Position numbers and translations under genes: made by a program
Notes under the pieces: model-generated
What the model was told of the DNA's origin: nothing
The model's database searches: none
Seen by the model: the letters and a program-made list of their open reading frames with translations, nothing else
Source: Hypomesus transpacificus
Lineage: Eukaryota > Chordata > Actinopteri > Osmeriformes > Osmeridae
Reading direction: 5' to 3'
Assembly (NCBI RefSeq): GCF_021917145.1
Contig: NW_025813704.1
Span: 124,001 to 188,000, forward strand
Length of the DNA stretch: 64,000 nucleotides
Shown: in pieces, positions 50,443-62,666 of the stretch
Numbering within the stretch: position 1 is the first letter of the stretch
Layout of the letters: each line of letters begins with the position of its first letter

Positions 50443-53400
50443 CCCGTGTGTGTGTGACCTGTGTGTGTGACCCGTGTGTGTGACCTGTGTGTGACGTGTG
50501 TGGGACCTGTGTGTGTGTGACCTGTGTGTGTGTGTGTGTGACCTGTGTGTGTGACCTGTGTGTGTGTGACCTGTGTGTGTGTGTGTGACCTGTGTGTGTG
50601 ACCTGTGTGTGACCTGTGTGTGTGTGACCTGTGTGTGTGTGTGTGACCTCTGTGTGTGTGTGACCTGTGTGTGACCTGTGTGTGTGTGACCTCTGTGTGT
50701 GTGTGTTACCTGTGTGTGACCTGTGTGTGTGTGACCTGTGTGTGTGTGTGTGACCTGTGTGTGTGTGTGACCTGTGTGTGTGACCCGTGTGTGTGACCTG
50801 TGTGTGACGTGTGTGGGACCTGTGTGTGTGTGACCTGTGTGTGTGACCTGTGTGTGTGACCTGTGTGTGTGACCTGTGTGTGTGTGTGTGACCTGTGTGT
50901 GTGACCTGTGTGTGACCTGTGTGTGTGTGACCTGTGTGTGTGTGTGTGACCTGTGTGTGTGTGTGTGACCTCTGTGTGTGTGTGACCTGTGTGTGACCTG
51001 TGTGTGTGTGACCTCTGTGTGTGTGTGTGACCTGTGTGTGTTACCTGTGTGTGACCTGTGTGTGTGTGACCTGTGTGTGTGTGTGTGACCTGTGTGTGTG
51101 TGTGACCTGTGTGTGTGACCCGTGTGTGTGACCTGTGTGTGACGTGTGTGGGACCTGTGTGTGTGTGACCTGTGTGTGTGTGTGTGTGACCTGTGTGTGT
51201 GACCTGTGTGTGTGTGACCTGTGTGTGTGTGTGTGACCTGTGTGTGTGACCTGTGTGTGACCTGTGTGTGTGTGACCTGTGTGTGTGTGTGTGACCTGTG
51301 TGTGTGTGTGACCTGTGTGTGTGTGACCTGTGTGTGACCTGTGTGTGTGTGACCTCTGTGTGTGTGTGTGACCTGTGTATGTTACCTGTGTGTGACCTGT
51401 GTGTGTGTGACCTGTGTGTGTGTGTGTGACCTGTGTGTGTGTGTGACCTGTGTGTGTGACCTGTGTGTGTGACCTGTGTGTGTGTGACCTGTGTGTGTGT
51501 GACCTGTGTGTGTGTGTGACCTGTGTGTGTGTGTGACCTGTGTGTGTGTGACCTGTGTGTGTGACCTGTGTGTGTGACCTGTGTGTGTGTGTGACCTGTG
51601 TGTGTGACCTGTGTGTGTGACCTGTGTGTGTGTGTGACCTGTGTGTGTGTGTGACCTGTGTGTGTGTGTGACCTGTGTGTGTGTGACCTGTCAGCTGGAG
51701 CTGGATGAGATGTCGGAGCTGTCAGAGCTGCGTGAGGATGTGATGAACCAGGTGGTGGCGGCCATGAGCCAGGCTGAGGAGTACAAGGAGAGCCTGTACC
51801 TGTACTGCTACCTGTGGCAGGACGACCGCAACGACTTCATGGAGCAGTTCCTGCTGTACGGGAAGGTGCTCTCAACCGAGGAGATCGAGGCCCACGGAGA
51901 CGAGAGCGTGCCCACTAACCCCCCCACCCTCAAGGAGTTCAAGGAGCAGGTGGGGCGCTGTGTGAAGCATGTTGTGTGTGGGGGGCTTGGTGTGGCGTGT
52001 GGGGCTTGGTGTGTGGGGCTTGGTGTGTGGTACTAAGTATGTTGTTGGGTAGCTGGGTTTGAGTAGCTGTAGTTCCATGATAGTTAAGTCAATGTGTTTC
52101 TCCTGCAGATCGACACCTATGAGACTCTGTACAGGACAGTGAGCAAGCTGGAAAACTCCAACCTGCTGCAGGGCTGGCTGCAGATAGACCTGCGGCCCTT
52201 CAAACACGCTCTGCTGCACACCATCAAACGCTGGAGCTTCATGTTCAAACGCTACCTGATAGACAGAGTCACCAACAGGTACTGCTACTGGGTTCAGTAC
52301 ATGTGTGTATATATATATACAGTAAATTACAGTATATACTGTAGTTAAACAGGAAGAGCCAGCTGAAATATAGGTGGGGATTAATATGCTACGTGTGTGT
52401 GTGTGTGTGTGTCCAGTCTGAAGGACCTGGACGGCTTCATCAAGGAGGTCAAGTCGGGCCTGACAGAGCCTGTGGAGGAGGGCGACCTCAAGGGTCTGGT
52501 GGGGGTCATGGGTCACTTGATGCGGGTCAAGGACAGACATGTCGCCACGGACAACATGTTCGGCCCTCTGACAGAGACCATCCAGTTTCTGAAAGACTAC
52601 AACGAGGATCTACCAGACGAGGTCCACGCTCAGCTTCAGGTGAGACGGGTTACTGAACCATCAGGGCTGCGTGTTCTGGGTTCACGGCTGAGCTCAGTGT
52701 CTCAAGGTCAAGGCAACGATGTTTTCAGCTCAGACCATGGGACCTGCGCTAACTCTTCAGCTCAGACCATGGGACCTGCGCTAACTCTTCAGCTCAGACC
52801 ATGGGACCTGCGCTAACTCTTCAGCTCAGACCATGGGACCTGCGCTAACTCTTCAGCTCAGACCATGGGACCTGCGCTAACTCTTCAGCTCAGACCATGG
52901 GACCTGCGCTAACTCTTCAGCTCAGACCATGGGACCTGCGCTAACTCTTCAACGATGCGTGTGTCTGCAGGATCTTCCAGAGCTGTGGAACAACGTGAAG
53001 AAGACGTCCCTGCAGGTCAAGCAGAACCTGGCTCCACTGCAGGCTCACGAGGTCAACATCATACGCAGGAAGTGCCAGCAGTTTGAGGTGCGTTCACAAA
53101 CTCCCTCACGCGCTGCCCACACTTACATTTTCAAATTTTGATTCAGCTGGCTTTAATCCAGACCGACACACTTGAGGGGGGATTTGACTGTGTGACCTGC
53201 AGTCATATGTTCCTGCTCTGGTCTCCATGACGACAGTGACGAGGCGCTCTCCCTCCCTTTGTTGCAGATCAAACAGTTTGAGTTCAGAGAGCAGTTCAGA
53301 CAGCAGCTCTTCTTACACTTCTCGTTTGAAGAGCCACACGAAGCTCTGGACGAGGTGAGTTACGGACCAGCAAGCTGGAGCATCTCAACAACACAACGAC

Positions 53401-56400
53401 TTGATGTTTGGTGGATGTGAACACCCTGTGTGCGTGTGTGCACGTGTGTGTGGGCTTTTAGTGTCAACTCAACATGGCAACACTTGAGGCAGAGATGGTC
53501 AGCCTGTCGAAATCATCCAGCTTGTTTGAGGTGAACGTGCCTGATTACAAACAGCTGAAAATCTGCAGGAAGGAGATCGTTCTTCTCAAAGAGCTGTGGG
53601 ACATGATCCTTCTGGTGAGAGCCTTTAACACCACCACGAGGCCATGAGGGGGGTACTGAAGGAGCAGGCAGCCAGGTACTGCCTCTACACAGGGGCCCCG
53701 GGAGACATGAGTGTTGGGTGTGTGTGCAGGTGAAGGGGAACATGGATGACTGGAAGACAACTTTGTGGAAAGACATCAACGTGGACGAGATGGACATGGA
53801 CACCAAGAAATACGCCAAGGATATCAAGGGTCTGGACAAGGAGATGAGGGCCTGGGACGCCTTCTCCGGATTGGACAGCATGGTGAAGAACATGATGACA
53901 TCACTGCGGGCTGTAGGAGAGCTCCAGAACCCGGCCATCAGGGACCGCCACTGGCTACAGCTCATGATGGCCACCAAGGTACCGCCCCCCCAGACCCCTG
54001 TCTTACCCCCCAGACCTCTGTCTTACCCCCCAGACCTCTGTCTTACCCCCCCAGACCCCTGTCTTACCCCCCAGACCCCTGTCTTACCCCCCAGACCCCT
54101 GTCTTACCCCCCAGACCCCTGTCTTACCCCCCAGACCTCTGTCTTACCCCCCAGACCCCTGTCTTACCCCCCAGACCTCTGTCTTACCCCCCAGACCTCT
54201 GTCTTACCCCCCCAGACCCCTGTCTTACCCCCCAGACCCCTGTCTTACCCCCCAGACCCCTGTCTTACCCCCCCAGAGCCCTGTCTTACCCCTGTGAAGA
54301 CCTCCTGGTCTCAGGCGTGTGTTCCTCTGACAGGTGACGTTTGAGATGTCGGAGAGGACCACGTTTGAGGACCTGCTGAGGCTGAACCTGCACCAGTTTG
54401 AAGATGACGTTCGCAGCATTGTGGACATGGCTGTCAAGGAGTCTGGGATGGAGAAGGTGAGGCCTGAGGCCTGAAGCCTGTGGCCTGTGGTCTGTCCTCT
54501 TGTCCTCTTGCTGTCCCTCGTCATATCGTCATATACTAAGTTGTGTAGAAGTTCTAATGATAAAAGTTAAGAATATAAAGTAAAGGTGTAAGGTGTGACC
54601 CGTGCCCAGGTCCTGGCTGAGCTGGACAGCACCTGGAGCTCCATGGTGTTTGACCACGAGCCTCACAGCCGCACAGGCACCATGCTGCTCAAAGTCAACG
54701 AGGAGCTGGTAGAGACCCTGGAGGACAACCAGGTACCCCCCCTCTCCCACCCTCACCAGGACAAGTTGAGAGGCTGGGCTTTTACAAGACACTCGGATCA
54801 ACCTGGGACCACTGGGATCTTTTAGAGATTCTTCTTCTGTGGTGATCCCAGGTGCCGCCTGCCCACCCAGACAGCCTAACCCCCTCTTCTTCTTCTATGG
54901 TGATTCCAGGTGCAGCTCCAGACGCTGATGACCTCCAAGTACATCGCCCACTTCCTGGAGCAGGTGTCTGGCTGGCAGAACAAGCTCTCCACGGCCGACT
55001 CGGTCATCTCCATCTGGTTCACGGTGCAGCGCACCTGGACACACCTGGAGAGCATCTTCATCGGCTCAGAGGACATCCGCGCCCAGCTCCCTGAGGACTC
55101 CAAACGCTTCGACACCATCGACAAAGATTTCAAGGTTGGGAACAGATGATTGAGCATAAACTGAAATAATAGTGTGTTCATTTAGCAGATGCTTTCATCT
55201 GAATTGATGCACAAATAGGGTCTGGACTTTTTAACATCTTAAACTGCAGCCCCTTCTCCTTTGAGCTGCACCCATCCCTACACCCTTGTTAGCTACACCC
55301 ACTCATACCGAAGCAGAACGTTCACCTGGTGAGCTGGAAAGATGGTCCTCTACTCAGAGTCAAACTGTGTCTGTGGTCCAGGAGATCATGTGTGAAGCTG
55401 TGAAGGTCACCAACGTGGTGGAGTCCACCAACAAGAAGGGTCTGCTGGAGAAGCTGGAGGGGCTGGAGACAGGGTGAACTCTACGTTGCTCTGCAAAAAC
55501 ACCCTCACAAAATGAATTGATAGTATAATCCACAATAAGAAGGGTGAAATGCTGTGCAACTGGAGCAGTGGATGTGGTGCTGTGTGACTGGGGTGTGTTC
55601 CTCCTCTGCCCCCAGCCTGGCCATGTGTGAGAAGGCCCTGGCAGAGTACCTGGAGACCAAGCGCCTGGCCTTCCCCAGGTTCTACTTTGTCTCCTCAGCC
55701 GACCTGCTGGACATCCTGTCCAACGGGAACAACCCAGTGGAGGTGTGTAGGGAGCACACACACCTCTCCACCCACAGCAGCAGAACCCTGGATGACTGTG
55801 GGTGTGTGTGTATCTCTGTGCAGGTCAGTAAGCACCTCTCTAAGCTGTTCGACAGCCTGTGCAACCTCAAGTTCCAGCTGGACAGCGATGGGAAGCCGAT
55901 CAAGGTTGCCTTGGGGATGTACAGTGGTGAGAACGAGTACGTCACCTTCGACGAGACCTGCGACTGCTCCGGCCAGGTGAGCACCTGATCTCCTCCCTGC
56001 ACCTCCTCCTTGCACCTCCTCCTTGCACCTCCTCCCTGCTCCTGCAGCCTGCTCCTGCAGCCTGCTTCTGCAGCCTGCAGCCTGCACCTGGGCTGTCAAC
56101 ACGCTCTGTGTGTGGACATGTATCATTTCATTTGACATCAGCATCAGCTCAGTGCCCGAAGAGTAAGTGTGTGTGGTGCAGGTGGAGTCTTGGCTGAACC
56201 GTGTCCTGGAGCGCATGTGTAACACGCTGAGGATGAAGTTTGGAGACGCCGTCCAGGCCTACGAGGAGAAACCCAGAGAGCAGTGGTTGTTCGACTACCC
56301 CGCCCAGGTCTGCTGCCCCATTCACAGGGATAGAACAAGGACACCCCGGTCAGTGCTTCAGGTGTGGCACCCCGGAGGACAGATGGCGTGACGAGATGCG

Positions 56401-59400
56401 ATGTGTTGCAGATCGCCTTGGCAACCACGCAGATCTGGTGGAACACCGAGGTGGGCATAGCGTTCTCCCGGCTGGAGGAGGGCTACGAGAACGCCATCAA
56501 GGACTACTTCAAGAAGCAGGTCTGCTTCTTTACACATCCACCCAGCTGCTCTAACCTACCTCTGACTGCCCTCCTGGTCTCTGGTCTGATGTGGGCGTGT
56601 CCCTGTGCTCTGCAGGTCCTGCAGCTCAACACCCTCATCACGCTGCTCATTGGAGAGCTGAGCCACGGAGACCGGCAGAAGATCATGACCATCTGCACCA
56701 TCGACGTCCACGCCAGGGACATGGTGGCCAAACTGGTCACCAGCAAGGCAAGCTCTGTCCCCTCACGGCTCCAGTCTGACCAGGCGCAGTAGGCTAACCC
56801 TAACCCTCACTGCCCCAGTCTGACCAGGCGCAGTAGGCTAACCCTAACCCTCACTGCCCCAGTCTGACCAGGCGCAGTAGGCTAACCCTAACCCTCACTG
56901 CCCCAGTCTGACCAGGCGCAGTAGGCTAACCCTAACCCTCACTGCCTCAGTCTGACCAGGCGCAGTAGGCTAACCCTAACCCTCACTGCCCCAGTCTGAC
57001 CAGGCGCAGTAGGCTAACCCTAACCCTCACTGCCTCAGTCTGACCAGGCGCAGTAGGCTAACCCTAACCCTCACTGCCCCAGTCTGACCAGGCGCAGTAG
57101 GCTAACCCTAACCCTCACTGCTCCAGTCTGACCAGGCGCAGTAGGCTAACCCTAACCCTCACTGCCACAGTCTGACCAGGCGCGGTTCGCTAACCCTAAC
57201 CCCCCCCCCCCCTGTATAGTGTGACCCCCTAATAAGGCTGGTCTCCTCCTCAGATCGACAGTGTCCAGGCCTTCATGTGGCAGTCTCAGCTCAGGCATCG
57301 CTGGGACGACAAGAACAAGCACTGCTTCGCCAATATCTGCGATGCCCAGTTCACATACTCCTACGAGTACCTCGGCAACACCCCGCGATTGGTCATCACC
57401 CCTCTGACTGACAGGTGCCTCCTCCAATCAAACGTTTAGTTTGATCTTGCTATAATTAGATCAGAAAGTCAATTGTGACGCGGTTCAACTCTAAAGTTCA
57501 AATCATTTTCAACCCCTGCCTTCCGTCCAACGCTTGCCCCCCCGTCCAGGTGCTACATCACCCTGACCCAGTCGCTCCACCTCATCATGGGCGGGGCCCC
57601 GGCCGGGCCTGCCGGCACTGGGAAGACTGAGACCACCAAGGACCTGGGCCGAGCGCTCGGCATCATCGTCTACGTGTTCAACTGCTCCGAGCAGATGGAC
57701 TACAAGGTGAGTTGTCTCGCTCTTCTACTCCCTCTCCTTTCACACGCCATATCTTCACCACGTACAGCAGGGGCTTTAGGTGTGCTGTGGCTAGTGGAGC
57801 TGGTGGCAGCTGCTGAGTGGTTGAGCTGTGTTGTGTGTCCCAGTCCTGTGGAGACATCTACAAGGGCCTGGCTCAGACAGGGGCGTGGGGCTGCTTCGAC
57901 GAGTTCAACAGGATCTCAGTGGAGGTGCTGTCTGTCATCGCTGTGCAGGTGGGGCGACATCTCTCTGGCAGAATAATGTCTATTAAATATGTATTATAAG
58001 CCTGATGATTTCATCATGTGTATATAACAACACACAGGTGAAGTGTGTCCAGGATGCCATCCGGGACAAGAAGCTCATCTTTAACTTCCTGGGGGAGGTG
58101 ATCAAGCTGATCCCCACTGTGGGGGCCTTCATCACCATGAACCCTGGCTACGCTGGCCGCGCCGAGCTGCCCGAGAACCTGAAAGCTCTGTTCAGGTACT
58201 CCCCCCCACTCCCCCCTGCTTCTCTCTCGCTGTTTCTTTCTCCATCTCTCTCCAACTCTCTCTGTCTCTCTCTCTCTCCTCCTCCCCCTGTATGTGGTGT
58301 GTATCTACAACAATGTAGTATACATCTCTACCTCTCTCTACTCATCTGTACCTCTCTCTACCTCTCTCTACCTCTCTCTTCTTACCGCTAGCTCTGTGTG
58401 CCTGTCTTCTCCTGTCTTCTCATACCCCTCTCTTTGGCGTGCTCCCCTCCCCCTGCAGGCCGTGTGCCATGGTGGTGCCAGACTTTGAGCTGATCTGTGA
58501 GATCATGCTGGTGGCTGAGGGCTTCATCGACGCCAGAGTCCTGGCCAGGAAGTTCATCACCCTGTACACGCTGTGCAAAGAGCTGCTCTCCAAACAGGTG
58601 ACCCTGCGCCACCGCACGCCACCACATCCACCCTCAGGACTCTCCTGCTCATCCTCTCTTGTTCTTCCACACACCGTGTGTGTGTGTGTTCAGGACCACT
58701 ATGACTGGGGCCTGCGCGCCATCAAGTCTGTGCTGGTGGTGGCCGGCTCCCTGAAGAGAGGGGACCCGAGCCGGCCGGAGGACCAGGTGCTGATGAGGGC
58801 TCTGAGGGACTTCAACGTCCCCAAGATCGTGATGGACGACACGCCCGTGTTCCTGGGGCTGATCGGGGACCTCTTCCCCGCCCTGGACGTCCCCAGGAAG
58901 AGAGTCGTGGAGTTTGAGCAGGTCAGACCGTGGTCCTGCTTGTCTGGAAGACTGAGAGGGAGGGAGGGAGGAAGGGAGGGCTATAACAGTGAGGTGGAGA
59001 TACTGTAGGAGCTATAATGTTGAGGTGGAAACAGCAACTATTACATGGAGATAAAGAGTGGAGCTGTAACAGTGAGGTGGAGAGAGCAAGTATGGTGTTG
59101 AGGAGAGGACTGTGTTGGTGTGACTGTGTTGGTGTGACTGTGTTGGTGTGACTGTGTTGGCGTGACTGTGTTGGCGTGACTGTGTTGGGGTGACTGTGTT
59201 GGTGTGACTGTGTTGGCGTGACTGTGTTGGCGTGACTGTGTCGGCGTGACTGTTGGTGTGACTGTGTTGGCGTGACTGTGTTGGTGTGACTGTGTTGGCG
59301 TGACTGTGTTGGCGTGACTGTGTTGGGGTGACTGTGTTGGGGTGACTGTGTTGGGGTGACTGTGTTGGGGTGACTGTGTTGGTGGGTCTGTTGGCTAAAA

Positions 59401-62400
59401 TTGGAAGAGATGATCTGATAGGCTGCAGAGAATATCTTTTAGAAAAAATGCATTTGTGAATCTAAGCACATCAGGAAAGTTTCAAAAATCCATAAACAAA
59501 TGTAACTCGTGTTTGTCCGATTTGTAACTCGTGTTCGTCAGGTTGCAAACAAATCTAATGGGGTCATTTATTTGTGAATCGCGTTACATTTGTGAATCGC
59601 GTTACATTTGTTTGTGAATTCTGAAACTAATGTAACTCCATATGCTCCAGCTGGTGAAGCAGGCGGTGCTGGACCTGCAACTGCAGGCAGAGGACATGTT
59701 CATCCTGAAGGTGGTTCAGCTGGAGGAGCTGATGGCTGTCAGACACTCTGTCTTCATCATCGGCAACGCTGGCACCGGCAAGTCCAAGGTAGCCCTCCCA
59801 GGACCCTGTGTGGCGTGTGCTGTGTCTTGTGGCATGTCCTGTGTCTTGTGGCGTGTGCTGTGTCTTGTGGCATGTCCTGTGTCTTGTGGCGTGTGCTGTG
59901 TCTTGTGGCATGTCCTGTGTCTTGTGGCGTGTGCTGTGTCGTGTGGCGTGTGCTGTGTCTTGTGGCATGTCCTGTGTCTTGTGGCGTGTGCTGTGTCTTG
60001 TGGCATGTCCTGTGTCTTGTGGCGTGTGCTGTGTCGTGTGGCGTGTGCTGTGTCTTGTGGCATGTCCTGTGTCTTGTGGCGTGTCTTGTGGCGTGTGCTG
60101 TGTCGTGTGGCGTGTGCTGTGTCTTGTGGCATGTCCTGTGTCTTGTGGCGTGTGCTGTGTCTTGTGGCATGTCCTGTGTCTTGTGGCGTGTGCTGTGTCG
60201 TGTGGCGTGTGCTGTGTCTTGTGGCATGTCCTGTGTCTTGTGGCGTGTCTTGTGGCGTGTGCTGTGTCTTGTGGCGTGTGCTGTGTGACCTGGTGTGTGC
60301 TGTATGTCTTGTGGCGTGTGCTGTGTCTTGTGGCGTGTGCTGTGTGACCTGGTGTGTGCTGTGTCTTGTGGCGTGTGCTGTGTGACCTGGTGTGTGCTGT
60401 GTGTCTTGTGGCGTGTGCTGTGTGACCTGATGTGTGCTGTGTGACCTGGTGTGTGCTGTGTGTCTTGTGGCGTGTGCTGTGTCCAGGTGATGCGGTCCCT
60501 GAACAAGACGTATCTGAACATGAAGAGGAGGGCGGTGGTGGTGGATCTGGACCCCAAGGCTGTGACCTGTGACGAGCTGTTTGGCATCATCAACCCTGCC
60601 ACCAGGGAGTGGAAGGATGGTACAAGACCCTACCCTGCTCCTCCTCCTCCTCCCCACCCTGCTCCTCCTCCTCGTCACCCTGCTCCTCCTCCTCCTCACC
60701 CTGCTCCTCCTCCTCCCCACCCTGCTCCTCCTCCTCCCCACCATGCTCCTCCTCCTCCCCACCCTGCTCCTCCTCCTCCTCCCCACCCTGCTCCTCCTCC
60801 TCCTCACCCTGCTCCTCCTCCACCCCACCCTGCTCCCCCCCACCCTGCTCCTCCTCCTCCCCACCCTGCTCCTCCTCCTCCCCACCCTGCTCCTCCTCCT
60901 CCTCACCCTGCTCCTACTCCTCCTCACCCTGCTCCTCCTCCTCCTCACCCTGCTCCTCCTCCACCCCACCCTGCTCCCCCCCACCCTGCTCCTCCTCCTC
61001 CCCACCCTGCTCCTCCTCCTCCCCACCCTGCTCCTCCTCCTCCTCACCCTGCTCCTCCTCCACCCCACCCTGCTTCCCCCCACCCTGCTCCTCCTCTTCC
61101 CCACCCTGCTCCACCTCCTTCCTGCCCTGCTCCTCCTCCTCCTCACCCTGCTCCTCCTCCACCCTACCCTTCTCCCCCCCACCCTGCTCCTCCTCCACCC
61201 TGCTCCTCCTCCTCCTCACCCTGCTCCTCCTCCTCCTCACCCTACTCCTCCTCCACCCCACCCTGCTCCCCCCCACCCTGCTCCTCCTCCTCCCCACCCT
61301 GCTCCACCTCCTCCCCACCCTGCTCCTCCTCCTCCTCACCCTGCTCCTCCTCCACCCCACCCTGCTCCTCACCCTGCTCCTCCTCCTCCTCACCCTGCTC
61401 CTCCTCCTCCTCACCCTGCTCCTCCTCCTCCCCACCCTGCTCCTCCTCCTCCCCACCCTGCTCCTCCTCTCCACCCTGCTCCTCCTCCTCCCCACCCTGC
61501 TCCTCCTCCTCTCCACCCTGCTCCTCCTCCTCCCCACCCTGCTCCTCCTCTCCACCCTGCTCCTCCTCCTCCCCACCCTGCTCCTCCTCCTCTCCACCCT
61601 GCTCCTCCTCCTCCCCACCCTGCTCCTCCTCCTCCCCACCCTGCTCCACCTCCTCCCCACCCTGCTCCTCCTCCTCCTCACCCTGCTCCTCCTCCACCCC
61701 ACCCTGCTCCTCACCCTGCTCCTCCTCCTCCTCACCCTGCTCCTCCTCCTCCTCACCCTGCTCCTCCTCCTCCCCACCCTGCTCCTCCTCCTCCCCACCC
61801 TGCTCCTCCTCTCCACCCTGCTCCTCCTCCTCCCCACCCTGCTCCTCCTCCTCTCCACCCTGCTCCTCCTCCTCCCCACCCTGCTCCTCCTCCTCCCCAC
61901 CCTGCTCCTCCTCTCCACCCTGCTCCTCCTCCTCCCCACCCTGCTCCTCCTCCTCTCCACCCTGCTCCTCCTCCTCCCCACCCTGCTCCTCCTCCTCCCC
62001 ACCCTGCTCCTCCTCTCCACCCTGCTCCTCCTCCTCCCCACCCTGCTCCTCCTCCTCCCCACCCTGCTCCTCCTCCTCCCCACCCTGCTCCTCCTCTCCA
62101 CCCTGCTCCTCCTCCTCCCCACCCTGCTCCTCCTCCTCCCCACCCTGCTCCTCCTCCTCCCCACCCTGCTCCTCCTCCTGTGATGTTCTGACAGACTGTG
62201 TGTGGTTCCAGGCCTGTTCTCATGTGTGATGAGGGACCTGGCCAACATCAGCCACGACGGGCCCAAGTGGATCGTCCTGGACGGGGACATCGACCCCATG
62301 TGGATCGAGTCTCTCAACACGGTCATGGACGACAACAAGGTCCAGGCTCCTGTGTTTGAGGACCTGTGTGTGTGTGTGTAGAGAGAGAACAACCGTTTTA

Positions 62401-62635
62401 AATGGGAGTTAATGGTTTGATCCCATTAGGATAGTAAAGCAAACCTGTGTGCGTATGTGTGCGTGTGTGCGCGTGTGCAGGTGCTGACCCTGGCCAGTAA
62501 CGAGCGCATCCCTCTGAACCCCACCATGAGGCTGGTGTTTGAGATCAAAGACTTGCGGACCGCCACCCCTGCTACCGTGTCCCGCGCTGGCATCCTCTTC
62601 ATCAACCCTGCCGACCTGGGCTGGAACCCGTCAGT

Positions 62636-62666
<31 letters not shown>

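Noticed and set aside
59716..62392. Long Arg/Gly/Glu-rich minus-strand frames and Pro/Ser plus-strand frames
   Set aside because: Translation of the intron 41 and 42 arrays; no homology, and interrupted by well-supported plus-strand exons.
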